Positions 11,501 to 26,500 of a stretch of 64,000 nucleotides of DNA are shown here, one piece after another. Position numbers and translations under genes: made by a program. Source of the stretch: Apteryx mantelli. Taxonomy: Eukaryota; Chordata; Aves; Apterygiformes; Apterygidae. The stretch is taken from the NCBI RefSeq assembly GCF_036417845.1, contig NC_089994.1, positions 15,890,001 through 15,954,000 of the forward strand, written 5' to 3'. Numbering within the stretch: position 1 is the stretch's first letter; the number at the start of each line of letters is the position of its first letter. The notes below the pieces were generated by a model that had not been told where the DNA came from, searched no databases, and saw only the letters and a program-made list of their open reading frames with translations.

Positions 11501-14500
11501 GCAGAGGCCAGTGATTTGGGTGTGCAAGGCTCTGAGATTCGATCCTTGCCAATTAACAGTCACATCAGAGTTCAGAGAGCCTCACTTTACTGTGATGAAA
11601 GCATTTTTGAGAGAGGTAGCTGCAATCCCATCTAAATAGGATGGCTCTGCAGAGAGAGCATCCACTCTCTGGGAGTCTGAGCAGAGCAGGGTTCTTGTGA
11701 AAGATGCATGTGGCAGAATACAAAATACACAGGAGGGGTTAGAGATGAATCTACAACGTTCATTAATACTACTCCTCCCTGAGCTCAAACTCAGCGCTTA
11801 TTTGATGGTGCTGACTGACCAGAATATCCTAGTAAAATGCCATGAGCGAACTTGATCCAATATGTGTCAAACAGGACAAGCAGGCTGCTGCATTGCTGCT
11901 GCGAGAGGAGCTGCTGTCTCGCACAGAGCAGCTGTGGTAGTACTGACAAGAAGTAGGATGGCAGCAGACAGTCGTGTGAACTTCTTGTGTTTGGCTGCTG
12001 AGGAATCTACCATCCCCTTGCAAAAGCAGAGGCAAGCTTCTCTTCTGAGTGTTTGCACAGTGGCAGTGCCACGGACCCTGGCTTGTTGTGCTAGAGTCTG
12101 TATAAACACAATGGTAAGCAGGTCCGTAAGCATAAACATGAAGGATGCTCATTTTTAATTTGTCTTTTTCCTTTTTTAACTGCTTTTCTTTCTCTTGCTC
12201 CATGGAACAATGCAGTGATCACAGCAGTTCACAGGAAGCTGCTGATAGGATGTGCCTAGGGAAGCCAGCTGGGTGTGCCATTTAAGATCTTGCAGATATT
12301 AGACTTTGAGTCATTTGACGATAATTACTTTACATTTAGGGCACTTAGTGATTTCCCTCCCCTCTTCCTCAGTGCCTGGGAAAATGGAAGGAGATGATGT
12401 GACTGTTTCACAGACACTTCCCACCTTTCCTTTCCCCTCCTCCTAAAATAAGAAGAATAATGTGGTGATCTGAGCACACAATCGAAGTCTTTCATGCTCA
12501 CCAAATGTTAGGGAGAAAAATGAGCACAGTGGGAGGAAAAGCAGTCAGCACTGAAATGGTACTTTATTCTTTAAATAGCACCTGCTATCTAGAGATCTCA
12601 AAGCATCTCACAAGTACTAATGAATATAGCTGTACTCACCATTCCAAGCTCCTACTGGGGTGAAACTGCTGGTCTAAAGTCTCACTGCAGTCCCTTTATT
12701 CCACAAGGCTTTTTTTTTTTTAATATATCTGATGTTTTAGGCCCCAGCCTTGTGACTGACTGCAGAAAGGTGGATCCAGGAGCCTGCAGTGGGGTCTGTG
12801 GATACAGCAGTTGTTTGTGAAGAACTGCAAGTAAACAAGAACCCTAGTGATAGGGGAGCTATGGGAAGATACCAGGGCTCTATTGTGTTGATTGGTGTGA
12901 GGGTCCCTGTCTTTTTTTTTTTTTTTTTTTTTGGCTCCATCCAGCTATTATCAAGGCTCTGCTGTCTTTTCCTGTGTCTCTGCAAGTGGGGAGACTAAGA
13001 GAGGTGTAGGGCCATGCCGAAGACCAGGGAGGCATCAGAGCTGGGTGTAGGATTCCAGCGCTCCAGACCTGTGCTGTGATAAGAGAGTATGAATCTCTTA
13101 AAAGAGCAAGTAGTAGTGTGTGTCAGGGTCTAGCTGTCCTCCCTAAGGGGTATGAGACATTCCCATCCCAGTGAAGAATTAAAAGTATCTTGCAAAGCTC
13201 TAAAACCTGTGGGAGAGAGACTAAGAGAACCCAGTTCCAGAAATAAAGCAGGTAGACTTACCACAGAATTAAAAAAGATAAGAATGTAATACCAGAATAT
13301 GAACACTGCATCACACCCAGGTGTTTTCTGGGGTTTGACAGGAACATATTCTCTAAACCAACTCACCAGCCATCCCTGATGACCACTGCTTTTCCCAGCA
13401 CAGCAGTTACCCGTCCTCTGCTGTACTGTAGTTCTGGGAGATTCCAAGCCCTTTTGCAATGAGGGATCAGAGCTGTTCTTCTCCCTGTACACAGTCGTAC
13501 ACTTTGTACACCTGCTTGGGAACCCACAGCTGCTGCAGGAGTGTATGTCCACCAAAGAGTCGCTCCTTTTGTCTCTCAGGTTTGTCTTGCTCTTATGCAT
13601 TATCCACCGGTTCAAATTGTTGATGCTCTGTAGGCTGGAGCCCTAAAGACACACTGCCTACATTCTTTTATGGGAGCAACTTTGGACCCCTCTGATGAGG
13701 GAAGAACAAATCTAGAAAGTCTGAGATGATGGTAGAAAGCAGAGACTTGACTGGCTGGATACATCCGATGTGTATGAGCATATTTCACCTGGGCGCTGCC
13801 TTAACGTATTAAAAAGGAAGTGGCTTTCCATCCACCCCAGAGGGGTGAGTAAATTATCATAGTTCCTAGGTAAAGGAAACTGGGGACACAAGTAACTAAG
13901 TGCTTTGCCAAAGCTAATAGAACAAGACAGCAGTAGAGCAGGTCAGGAACCCTGGATTTGAGCTCCTCCTTAGACTGGGCTTTGGCTGGAACAGCCATAC
14001 AATGAGTGGTCACAGCCTTTCGTCTTCAAGTCATCCTACAGGAGATTGTGCAAAGTGATTTAATGAGGTAGATTGGAACCGTCAAACTGTGTGTCTGAAC
14101 AATGATCATGACAAGATAGTGTAATAAATTCACCATCTCACCAAGTTAAACCTTCTGGTCTGTTGGCAGGATATCCCAGGAGCTGTTGATTATCTCTGTA
14201 ATGGCGAATAATGGAAGAATGCTTCCTGTTTTGTGATTTATGACTTTTCCTAATGAACTGTTGATCAGACTTCAGGTTAATCTAATCCCTTATCCATCTT
14301 CAAACAGACTCAACATTGAATTGTCGGCAATTTTTCAAATATCTTTCACAAGCAAAGTGCCATTTAGTATTTTTCTCTGAAATATAATGCCATTTAGTAT
14401 TTTCCTCTGAAGTACAATTATTCTAAATGTGAATTATCATACAATGGGATGGGAAAAAGGTAGCAAAACATGCAGAGAAAATACATGACCGTAATTCAGA

Positions 14501-17500
14501 CTAAATTTCTGTTCTGGGTTCATAGATGGGGGTACCCTTTAGAGGTCCCGGTTCATCACGCTCCAACCCAACCCAAAGTTGTTAGTTTGGATTCCAACAT
14601 GAAATCAGTCTAATTCAGCGCATCTCAGCTGGTCTGGATGTAGATGCAGTCCACCATAGCGAAATGTTTAGATCTTGCTGAGGACCCAGATGTGCCTATA
14701 TTTCTTAGTTTTCACAGTGTCTTGGTCAACTGATTCTACAGGTTATCACACAAATAACCAAGCTCCCTGGCACATAATGTGAACATCACAGTGGATGTAA
14801 AACCACTGAGGTAGCAAGACATAGCAATATTACTTCACTGTTACAAATGCCTCTGAGGACTGTTAGATTTTTCAAGGACTTTCTGTGCAGTGGCTTTACA
14901 GGGTGGATTGTATCATCTACATTCCCTGTTACCCCTGAAGTAACCTTCTTTTATCCAAAGCATCGGCCAACAGTCTCTCTTTGATTTCCACAGCAGGCAG
15001 CTTCCAGAGCTTTTACCCAAATATTTCTCATTGTTATTGTTCTCAGTCTCAGCAACTCCTGCTTGTCCTCAGTTTGTTTTCTATGTTCTTTTTTTAACCA
15101 GGAATGTCAGAAAGAGAGCGGCAAGTCATGAAGAAGCTGAAGGAAGTGGTAGATAAACAGAGGGATGAAATCAGGGCAAAGGACCGGGAACTCGGACTTA
15201 AAAATGAGGATGTAGAGGCTGTAAGTGGTTCTTGCTCTTCCTGTTTCCTTCTCCTCCTTTCTCACCATGCTTCCATATCATTCTTTCAAGTTTTAAGTTA
15301 ATTTAGAATTAGTAACCAATGCCAGGTTAGTGGCCCAGCATCTGAAGTGTTCTGCCAAACTGTGGTGTGTGCAAAATAATTAGTCAGCCTTCAGTGCAGG
15401 CACAGACCCTCTGCTGCATTTGGAAGGACCAGAGGCACTTGGAGGGTGACTGGAAACCAGAGTGAGAAGGGAGGAAGATGGGTGAGGAACAGGTTGTTAT
15501 GTTTGTTTCCTTAAAGGCCTGATACCTCCTCGCTTTCATGGAGACAGGGCAGGCAACTTCCTCTGGCTTTCCGAATCTCTCTCTGCTTTGGCAGAGACTC
15601 TCCACTCCTGCACCAGAGATGCAACGTAGATTACCTCCTTGCACAAGGAAACAGTAGGAGGAAGGGAGGAAAGGGCCTGAACGCAGCCCAGTTCACTTAC
15701 TTTTGCCAACAGTGAACAGAAAGTCACTGAGAGGATGGGTGGCCCAGGGGCCCACCGTGCAAGAGGGAGGGTTTTAGTCTCAGACAAGTCACAGGCTTCA
15801 CTGTAACCTTGGAAATCAACTGAAGTCTTGGTTCTTCCTGTGTCAGGAAGAATGATTACCCGTATTTTGCTTCCCCTCCTAACTCTGCTTAGGCCACAGG
15901 CCTTTTCTGGCTTCTAGTGAGGGCCAGACTTAGATGGTCCCTGCTCTACCCAAGGGCCTCTGGCAGGTGCTGTGGCCTTTCAGAGGCAATAGGTGCTGTT
16001 CACACAATGCATTAGGAGAGCACCTAAGGGTTCAAAGCAAAGGACTTATAATAATTACTGCATACTAAGGATTTCACAGAATCAAAGAATAGTTGGGGTT
16101 GGAAGAGACCTCTGGAGATCGTCTGGTCCAACCCCCTGCTCCAGCAGGGTCACCTCGAGCAGGTTGCCCAGGTCTCTGTCCAGCCGGGTTTTGAACACCT
16201 CCAAGGACAGAGCCTCCACAGCCTCTCTGGGCAGCCTGCTCCAGTGTTCAACCACCCTCACAGTAAAAAAGTGTTTTCTTATGTTCAGATGGAATTTCCT
16301 GTGTTTCAGTTTGTGCCCATTGCCTCTTGTCCTGTCCCTGGGAACCGCTGAGAAGAGTGTCTGTCTCAGAGTTGTCTGTATCTGTCTTGTCTTTATCACT
16401 TCCACTCTGGGTTAAGATTTGATTCAGAATCCCTTAAGCTACCCTGCCCTTGAACATTGCTTTTTTGAAGCATGGTATTTGAAGTGATAGATTTGCTTTT
16501 AGCTGGAGAATTCCCTGGGCTGGGGAAAAAGTGCCTCTTCTTACTCTGAAAACAACTAAAGAGATTTTGGTGACTGCAACTGTAGGAGATAATTAGATAT
16601 TAAAAAAATTAATTAGGAAGATGAGGATCTTTCCAGATTAAATTTAACAGGAACCCCCTACTTATTCTTTAACATAATGTTTGGGATTTAACCACCATGG
16701 CTGACGGCTGAATGGATACTTACCTATTGCATCAACATTTTGCAGCTTCAACAGCAACAGAACAGGTTAATGAAAATTAACCACGACCTGCGGCACCGGA
16801 TCACCGTTGTCGAGGCGCAGGGGAAGGCACTGATTGAGCAGAAGGTGGAGTTGGAAGCATACTTGCAAACCAAGGAGCAGGAGATGGGCAACCTGCGAAC
16901 AGAGCTAGGGAAACTCAGAGAAAAACTGCAGGGTGAGGACAGCCAAAATGGGGAAGAAATAAAGGTAAGAGGCACTCTAATTCTCTTTTAAACAGCCATT
17001 CCCTTTGGTACAGGAACTTTACATGGTTTATTTTGGCCAAAAGTAGAGTCTTTAGTTCTTTGGAGAAGGCTTAACTCTTTGTGGAAAGATAACAGTTACA
17101 GAAGTTTTGCTGAGCTAACGAGTCTTCGTGCGCTTTTCTGCTATCACATCATTGTTCTCTCTGACCACGTTTCCATCCATTGCCTCACTGCAGTTGCTCA
17201 GAACTGAACAATCAGAATTTCTTAATCCATGAAGCGGCAGGGAGGCTGGGATCTTAGGCTACAAAAATGGGAGCACACTTGGCCCTCACAGTGGTTATGG
17301 CACTTGTGATCTGACTGCCAGGACTAAGCTGGTCTATTGCTACCAAATTAACATATAAATATTTATGGGCCTGTTTTAGAGGAAACAACTTTGGCCCTAT
17401 TCCTGCTTTCACTTCCTATTAGGATTTGTGCAGTGAAGTGTTCCTAGCACAAATGTTCATGAAAAGCAAATGTTGATGCTTGCATACTCAAGTACTTGCA

Positions 17501-20500
17501 AGAACAGGCAAAGTGACAGTCTGCAAATTGACTTGGTGCTGAGATCAGAGCAGTAGGAATGCAGACTCAAGGGGAGCTTCATGAGAAAAAGATACAGCTT
17601 CTGCTCTGTTGCATCCCTTAGTTCTGTTTATGGTTCCTGCTGTTATTTTCCTTTGTGCATACGACATTGTACTTCTGTCTTATTCAAGCAAATGCGCTGG
17701 ATTTCCTCTCCTAATGCTGCTCTTAGAACAGCACAAACAGGATAAGGGGTATCATGATATGAAGGAACTCCGGGGAGCACTATTATATAGAGCTATTTGC
17801 CTGGATGCGTTAGTAACAGCGCCAGTACCAAGCCATTTAAGAAGCAAGGCAGTAGTGTAAACGCCTGATAAACAGCAGCAGAGAGCGAAACACCTAATTT
17901 GTTTGTAAGAGGCAGGAATATATATCAGAAAGCAGAAGCAAAGGCTGATGGGGTACCCTGGTCCCCCAAGGAATGTGACAGCCAGTGTTAACATGTCCCT
18001 GCTGAGTTGGGCACGCACTGTATTAATAATGAAAGGGATGACTTCATTGCTGCTAATTCAGCCAGGAGACCCAGCTTGGTAAATGGGGCTCTGGAGCCTA
18101 GGCCTGGAGCCAGCAAGAGTGAAAGTGTCTTCAGTCTCTGGAGAGAAAGGATGCTTTCTTTCCCCCCTCTAACTCACCAGTTTCATGGCAATGGCACCTC
18201 TTCTAATTAGAGTAGTTCCCCATTCTCTCTGCCAGGATGACGGTTAGGCAGGAATTGCAAGCAGAAAGCTAGAATAGCCGCGCGCTCTGGAATGAACGCT
18301 GCTTGTTGGCTTCGGTTGAGTACATCTGCATTGGCTACAGGCTCCTCAGTCTTTGCTGACTTGGGCAAAATCTGGCAAAAAAATGGCTTCTTTGGGGAAA
18401 GGTGTGGGGTGGATGTAAAACCAAAAGAAGAGGCATCAGCTCAGACCCTAACCCAGTGGGGTGGAGAGGAGGAAAGATGTTTAAGTAAATTCCTTTGAAT
18501 GTTTTGTCAGGATGCATCTACCTTTATTTACTGTAAACTGTATAAAGAAATGCATTTGGATTAATGGGGTGAATCAGACAGAAATGGACAAGTGAGCATT
18601 GCTCTGCTGTGTTGTCTTTATAAGAAAAGGACTGCAATCCCTGCTGCAGTAGTTGGTGTGGTACCAGCCTCAGCCCAGCAAAGTTTAACCTGAAACCACA
18701 ATAGATCAATAGAGATCAAAACTGTTTCACAAACGTGAGCTTGGAAGTGGGTGGGATCAAGCTTGCAAAAAATGGACTCTACGAGTCTCTGTACTTGGTT
18801 TCTCACATTTAGGTGATGGAGTTCCATTTTCAATCTCTTTTTGTAGAAGCTGAGCAGGGTGTCTCATCCTGCTCCTCGGGGATGCAAAGCTAGAAACTGT
18901 TACTTTAAAATGCTGCATTTCTGTAAGGTCTCAGAGCAAGTCAGAATTATTGTATTTCATCTCTTCATCTCCCATGAAGAATATCTGCCTTCAGCAGAAC
19001 ACACCTGCTCTTGGCCTCTCCCTTTGCCTAATCATTCTCACTCAGCAGTGAAGATGAGACAAGGGCCAAAACTCCTGGCTCATTGTTTTCTGTTACCACT
19101 AGCAAAAAATCACTTCAATCCAATCAAACGAAGTCTGCTCCTGTATGTAGTTTTGAGGCTTGAGGTTTTGAGGTTTGCTTTTCCTAGTTCAGAGAAGATC
19201 ACAGTTCCCAGCTGTTTTGAGGCACCTAAAACTGCATGGTGGTTTTTGGACTGTTTATTCCAAAACCTTCTCCCAGCTCTTAGGCTGAATTCTAGTCCTC
19301 TCTCTTCCACTGAGCTCCAGTGTCAGACCCTTTGTTGCCTTTTCTGTGCCATTCGTCTGTATCTCTACCAATCTCTGTGCTATTTGAAGGACTGTTTTTT
19401 GTTTATTTGTTTAATGTTGACAACAGGAATCGAACCTTTAAGTCACTAGGGTGTAGAAATCTTTATATTAATTAAAAAATGGGTAGAGCTGTTTCTCAAA
19501 AGCTGTTCCTAGATAGGATATCTACATCCACCTGTGCATTTCCCACTTGGAGAACCAAGAGTTTTATGTGTTTGGGTGGTTGCCAGTTAGCTAGAAAAGG
19601 CATAATTAAGAGTCTTTAAGGCAGTGGAATTATCTCCAGCTTGTATCCCAGTGATGCACCACTGCAGCACAGGAACTCCAGGACTGTCATCTCTTCCTCC
19701 TGCTAGGAGGGAAGGGGGCTGGCCTGGCTGCCGGCATCTCTGATTTCATGTGCTGGCCTCCAGTCAGCCTTTGCAAAAAGCATCATGTTTCAAATGTACT
19801 TTGGTGGAACAGGGAGCCCTGTGTTTATTTTTATAGCTAGAAATCTTGCAGACCTCCTCAGGCTTGTAGCCGGTTTGCAGCACCTTGATTCTGAGCACCC
19901 TTCCCAGAAGCCTGTGATTTCCCATGAAGTGGTCCTCAGCTCTGTGCAGTGGAACAAGGCTGGAGGACCTGAACGATGCCCCTCTTCTGTTGGCTGTGCT
20001 CATGCAGGCCATATTTCCACGAGTAGTTCAGCCCAAATAGTTCTGCAGAAGTGCTAGGGTCTACCTGGGTGACAGGAAGCCGCCCCGCAGGCCTGGGAAT
20101 CCAACCGCTTCCGTAGAGTGCAAGCCACAGAAACTGGAAGTGAAAGCGAAAATTTCTCTAAACTTGCAATGAACTCTTCTCAGAGGGAAAGGAGAGGTGA
20201 GGGTACACACATATAAATGCATCATCTAGCACTCATCTGCAGATTTCTTCTACTTTATAGTTAGATCCCCGGTACTGACACCAATTGTGCATTTTTTAAT
20301 ACAAGCAATAAAGAGATATGAACTTAAATCTCCACTTAATATAGTTATGTCCAAAGGAGCTTTCTCTTTGTGGGAGAAATTATCAGGATATTTGCTATGC
20401 AATTTGTTCATTTTTTATGTAAAAGGCTGATGTTTGATCTACCTCATTTGTTAAAAGTATACATTCCTTAAACTGACTTATCAAAAATTAGATTATACAT

Positions 20501-23500
20501 TTTCAACTGACTTCCTGGCAGTCTGACTTCCACAGGAATTTCTCCACAAGAAAACTCGTCCCCTTAAGGTGGCTCAGGTTAGACCCTGTATTCAGGCTGC
20601 TAGAAACAACTGGTGTTTTGTTTGTTTTGGCACCCCCCCGACACGCACACATATAACCCTATGGAAGATTCCTGTGAGCACAGGGCATTGGTTGCAGGTC
20701 CCAACACCAAGCTGTTCTTGCTGAGGATCTTAAACATGAAAAGCAAATTCCTCCTAAATTTTTTTCCTCTTAAAATTGCATTGTTTCTCTTAAGAGAGGG
20801 TTTATTAGTACTGAAGAGGTTGGGGACTAAACTGATAAAGACTTTAAATGCCTCAGACATGCATTCACGTGATGAATTTAAAGCCGCTGTTTCACTTCCT
20901 AGACAGAACCAAACAACGACGACTGCCTCTCAGAGTCTGAAAAGATGGCAGTGGACTTAAAAGATCCGAATCGTCCAAGATTCACCTTGCAGGAGCTCCG
21001 GGATGTCCTTCATGAGAGGAATGAATTGAAATCTAAAGTGTTTTTACTTCAAGAGGAGCTTTTATATTACAAAAGGTAGGTTAGATCTCCTAGGTGCGCC
21101 TCTCCTGGTGCATACTATACTCATAGGAGCTGTAGGGCAGGTCTAGAAACAATAAATGTGTTCTTAAATAGTCTCTGACGAGGTTATATTTCTGCAAAGT
21201 CTTAAAGTTTGTAAGCATAAGGGCTTCAGTTTGTATCAGTTCCTCAAAAACTCAGGAGGATGATATCCTTGCCTAACTCCCAGATTCACACTGAATCTTA
21301 GACAGATTACAAACATTTAATACACTTGGACTTCAAAAATAAGGATTAAAGTGGGTCAAAATTTGAAATTCTAGTAATTGTATTCATTGCATTCCTCTTC
21401 ATCCATTCCTCTCCTTGTCACGATGGGAGGAAAATACTGAAAGGAGATCAAAGCTGATAGAAAAATCTCCCATTGGTTTCAGTGAATTTGGAGCAGATCT
21501 TTTGTCTTTCTTCATCTACCTCAGATTGGATTTTAGAATTTAAAGTGCTTCCATGGTCTGAGAGGACAACATTAACTCTCCTTTCTTTCTTTCAAGTGAG
21601 GAAACAGAAGAAGAAACTAGATCCCCTCAACCTACACCCATAATTCAGTCAAAAACCTCAGCTCAGCCAGAGTCTGGAATCAAACGACTGTAAGTAGCAT
21701 ATTCTCTAAGGATACTAGAAGAAGTCTGCAAATGCTAACAATTTCTTATGGATGGGACATTTTTTAAAGAACTTTAAAGTTAAGATGACTACATCCCTTA
21801 TGTAAATGGGGGAGATATCAAATGTCTGCAAGTGTTTTCTACAAAAGAAGCACTTGGTAGGTTTTATGAAACAGCAGTTGGCTTTGGCCAAAACTTTGGC
21901 CATCCTTCCGTCTAGGGTTATTTCCTACCATACCTTCCACTCCCTGCATGCAGACAGCAGTAGGGAGAAAAGCAGTAGTCCACATGCTTTTGTTTATGGA
22001 CCAGATTGATGTGGCCACTCTAATTCTAATGCTTCCTTCTTAAGTACGATATTCAGGCTAACTAAAAGAGCTCATGTTGCCATGGTTCATTATAGCTGTT
22101 ATGAGCTGGTGAGCTCTTAAACACAGACATCTGATCTTCCCAGAGAATGCTGTTGTCCAAGCCATACAGTCACACTCCAAAGGGAGGTGCTAGCAATTGT
22201 GCTTTTATCCAGAGCACTGCTCTACCTGTCCTAGATGCCCAAAACTGAAGTCAGTGCAAGGACTGTAGGAACAGATGCTCCTGTTTCTGCAGAACCCCAG
22301 TTCCTTAATGCGCAGGCCATAAGGTGGTGGAATGGAGCAGCAGCAGAACGTCACAATCCCCTGCCAGCCCGCGGTCACGCTTGGAGGGCTTGCAAAGAGT
22401 GTTCTTCACAAGTAAAGCAAACTGCAGACCTGTAGCAGTTGGGTGTGGAGAGCAAGGTTTCCCTATTACCTCGCTGTGGCTGTATCCTTGCTGACCAGTT
22501 CCCTGAGCCTTTAGACCCTGGCCTTGCAGTGTGTATGCACAGCGCAACAGCCTTTTGTTTGCTGAGCAACTGCCATGCTGGAGTGGATGCCAGCTTTCTT
22601 GGCTATGAAGAACCCCACCTCCTCTGATGAGGTTATTCAGTGGCGTTGTGCAAACCCTCAGCTTATTGTCAGAGGTGAGCATTTACTACTATTGGGGCTG
22701 GTTATAAAATCACAGCATTAGCCAATCCATTTGTCTGTTGAAACTCCCCCTTCTATATTTATTTGTTCCAGATTAAGTGTCTTAACCTTATGGCCAGCCT
22801 TTGGATTTTTGTGATACTGAAAGCTTAATTTCTTAACTGAATGAATGATTTTGGCACAATTGTTTGTTTTTGTCTAAAAAGCCCTCCCATCCTGTCCCCA
22901 TGTCCATAACCTTCAGACCTTGATTTTAATAACAGCAGCCCTGTGAGAGTAAGTTCCATTGAAAGATCAGGGCTGATCCAAAACACCATAAAGTCAAGAG
23001 GACGCTTTTGATTATATTCAGTAGACTTCATCTTTTGTCCGTGCTGCCTGTCTTCTGAGAGACCCCTTCCTCTCAAGTGACTAGAAAATGTTCTTTGGGT
23101 TTGGCTTTAAGTTTTCATTCTGTAACTGTAGTATTAATAATACTTTGTCTCACAAGGTCTCCGCTGTGAAGCTTCTCTTCCCTTTTCTTCTAAATTTATT
23201 TTACTGCTTTTTAAAGCTTATCCCTCTGTGTGGGGAATGGCTGGTTTCAGCTTACAGAGTTTGTGGTGATTGCAGCTTCCATGCTCAATTTATGAAGCAA
23301 AGGCAGCACGAAAAATGTAAATAGATGTTGTAAGAAAGAACATATGCTGACTAGATATTATTAGGTTTGACTCTGTCTTCTGCATGTATACATAAGCAAT
23401 GCAGGGAGCCATGGCAAGAGGCACATAAGTGTTTCGGACCAGTTTTCTCAGTGCTTTCTTCCCCTTAGTTAATTTGTCAGTGAAACCTTGCTAAGCATCT

Positions 23501-26500
23501 GACCATTCAATCAGTGCACATTTTCAGACACCCATCTAATCTTTCTGTTTCTCAGATTCTCTGTTAAATTTATATAACTGAAAACTCATTCAGTAAAAAG
23601 TAAAACCATGTTGCTTTGACCCCTTTCAGAAAAGGCAATAGGATTTAAGGGCACTTTGTGTTATCATTCCAAGCTGTGCATCTCCTCTGGCCTCTTCTTG
23701 CTGGAGTGTGGAAGCACTTACTGAACCTGCTGTTAAGAGGAAATGACTTTCTGTAGCTGCCATGCTCTGTCCCCAGATTTCTTTCTGCTCTCTTTTCATT
23801 TAGCCATCACATTAAATAAGGGAAGATAAAGTCTTCTGCATTTTAAGTGACCTGAAGAATAACAACAGTTTTTAGGTTTGTCTTATCCTTGCAGCCTTTC
23901 TGGATGGGATTTGTCTGGTTTGGGTTTATTTGCTTCCCCCCCCCCCGTCTGTGTCACGGACAGTGTCCTTGTAGATGGGCTACTCCTACAACCCAAGCAG
24001 TTCCCACAGTGGCCAAGAAGGGATTGGTGGCAGGGATGGAGATATCACATTTAAAAAGACAGGAAATTTCACTCCTGGGGAAAAGAACAAAGAACACAAG
24101 TGTAGCATCAGTTCTGTCCTGTTACAACCCCTCTCCCACCCGCTGCTGCCTGCACTGCCTGCCTGCTACGAGCTGTCTCCAGAGCTCCCTTCTCCCTGTC
24201 CCAGGCAGAACACTCTCAGCACCTCGCTGTACGGCTACGTAGGTAACACGCTAGTATGGAACTTCTCCGTATCTAAGGGTGTGAGGAAAACTTGTAACAC
24301 CGGTATCTGCAGGCAGGGTGCTTTTATGAATGAAAGTAGGGTTGCCTCTCCCTCTGTTTCAGGCTGTTCCTCCTGACTAAATAAAAAGCTGAATAGACTC
24401 TGTTGCTGCCCTCTCAAGAGAAGTCTTATGCTTGCCTGTGTAATGTGCCCTTTTTTTCCTTGACCATGCAGTATTTCAGGGAATGAGATATAGCCTGTGC
24501 CATCTAAGATGGGCTCAGGTGATTCAGTGCTGCATCCACATAAAGAAAGGAAAACAAGTTTCAGAAAGCAGCATTTTTCCTCTCCCAGGATTTGCAGGTT
24601 TGGGGCTGGGGCAAATTCTAACTGGATTCTGATCTCATACTGATTTATTTCTACATTTGTCTCTACCACATCACATGTCAGAGTTTTGATGAAATTATGT
24701 AACCAGGAGGCTTTAATGAGGAGGAAAAGTACCAGGATTAAAAATGCTTCCTCTGTTTTGAGCAGAAAACGCCCTTTTGTTTTCTCTTTAAGGATACATA
24801 CTTGTTTGTCACTGATGTAATGCCTAAAACAGCCATAAGTTTTCCTCCTATTCTTGCAGTCCACAAAAGCTGATGTGTCTGTCTGATTTCTGCAGCTAAC
24901 TGAGTGTGCCACAATGCATAAAAATGGAAGTTCTAGCTACTGCTAATGACACAACAGTATTTGCTTGTTTGGTTTTCTTTGAATCTAAGAATAGCAGTTA
25001 GAGCAGCTATGCTGGGGAGAGCTGCATTTGGTCACGAGTGAAATGTCTGTTGTGATTTCAACTTAATCTTTAATTGACATTAGTCCACAGTTCAAAAATA
25101 TATTTGCCACAAGGGAGAACCTCTGAGGAGAATCCTTAGAAAAACAGAGGGTGTTCCAGGTCTGGATGAAGGTGCGTTGGCAGGCTTGTGTGGGTTGCCT
25201 GTGCGGAGAGCACCCAGCCAGCGTGCTCTCTCAACCTCTAAGTTGCATGAGTTGTACAACGCGCAGTAAAAGTGCTGAACTCTTATGAAGAAACAGTCTT
25301 GCTGCTAGCCAGCTAGAAAGAGTGTTTCTGACAGTGTAGTTGCAAGGTTTCAAACAAGTATTTAGCTGCCTGCAGTTGGCATCTTTCTGCATGTGAAGAA
25401 GCGCAGGTTCGTTTGGAAGAGATACACAGGCCCTTTAACCAAGTAGCTTGCAGAGTGGGTTATTTCAGCATTTCAACTGTGGTATTGGTTTTTAACTTGA
25501 AATTATCAACTGTGACACTTGCAAAATCTTTAACTGTAATGCTGGTCATGTCTAACCCTATTTTCTGTGCAAATATCCAGTAGCTACAGCAGAGCCCTGT
25601 TTGTATTTCTTAACATGCACCTTCATCCTTCATTTCATTATGTATGTGCCTGTTTGTTTCTTGGGAAGAAAAATGTGCACTCTGCTCTGCATTGCTAGAG
25701 GTGGTAATACCTTGATGAAATTCAACCCAGATTGCAGGCTGCCTCACAATAGAAAAGTGGTATCTTTTAGAAATTCTAAAAAAAAAAATTAAACTGTTTC
25801 AATGACTGTTTTTTTGCTAAATAAGAATTTTTCACTGAGGAGCTGTCTTGGGTGATGCAGATCCACCTCACTGTGTAACATGTCCTGTGTGATAATTCAA
25901 AGTAACCCTGTGTATCTTGTTTGCCTCTTTTCTTTTAATGGAATGCTTTTTCTTTCCTTTGCTCCAGTCTTATCTCTTCTGTGTCTGTACTTTCCTGACC
26001 AGGATCTTTACAGCCATAATGCCCATGGTAGCAGCTGGATTGATTCCAGATGATCCCACATTGCAGCCAATAAGAAGACTTGTGTCCCTTGTAGGAATTT
26101 TTTTTTAATGTTTGGTACCGTGGTTTCCTGCTGCATGACCCCGTGTTAACATGCGCTGCTGGTTGCATTCTCATCGGCTACTTGTGGGATCACAGGAGCA
26201 CAAAGTGCCAATCAGAATGACCAGTCAGTACACAGCTCATTGTAGTCCTCCATGCTCATCCTCAAGTAATGACATTTTATTGCCTTTTGTCTTAATGTTA
26301 CCATGCTAAACCAATCATTACTCCTTAGAAAACTGTTTCAATATGCAATTTTAACCAGCATCTGTTAATTTTGCTTACTAAGCCTGCCTATTCACAATTC
26401 ACACCAGTGCTTTTTAAAAAACCCATGTCAGTCTACTGACTTGTTACAAATCAGTTAGATTTACAGAATGTAATGGCTGATATCTACATTAATTTCCAGT

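Noticed and set aside
13130-13615. A 161-codon minus-strand frame with several cysteines (SCSSCGFPSRCTKC)
   Set aside because: The cysteine spacing briefly suggested a zinc ribbon, but the rest shows no family resemblance, and it lies in the middle of RILPL1 intron 2.
18859-19449. A 196-codon plus-strand frame in RILPL1 intron 4
   Set aside because: No recognisable protein features, no conserved motif and no splice context. Treated as chance.
24235-24912. A 225-codon open frame on the minus strand in RILPL1 intron 6
   Set aside because: It has no ATG at its head (it opens with GTG), lacks recognisable domains, and lies in ordinary intron sequence. It is most likely a chance opening.
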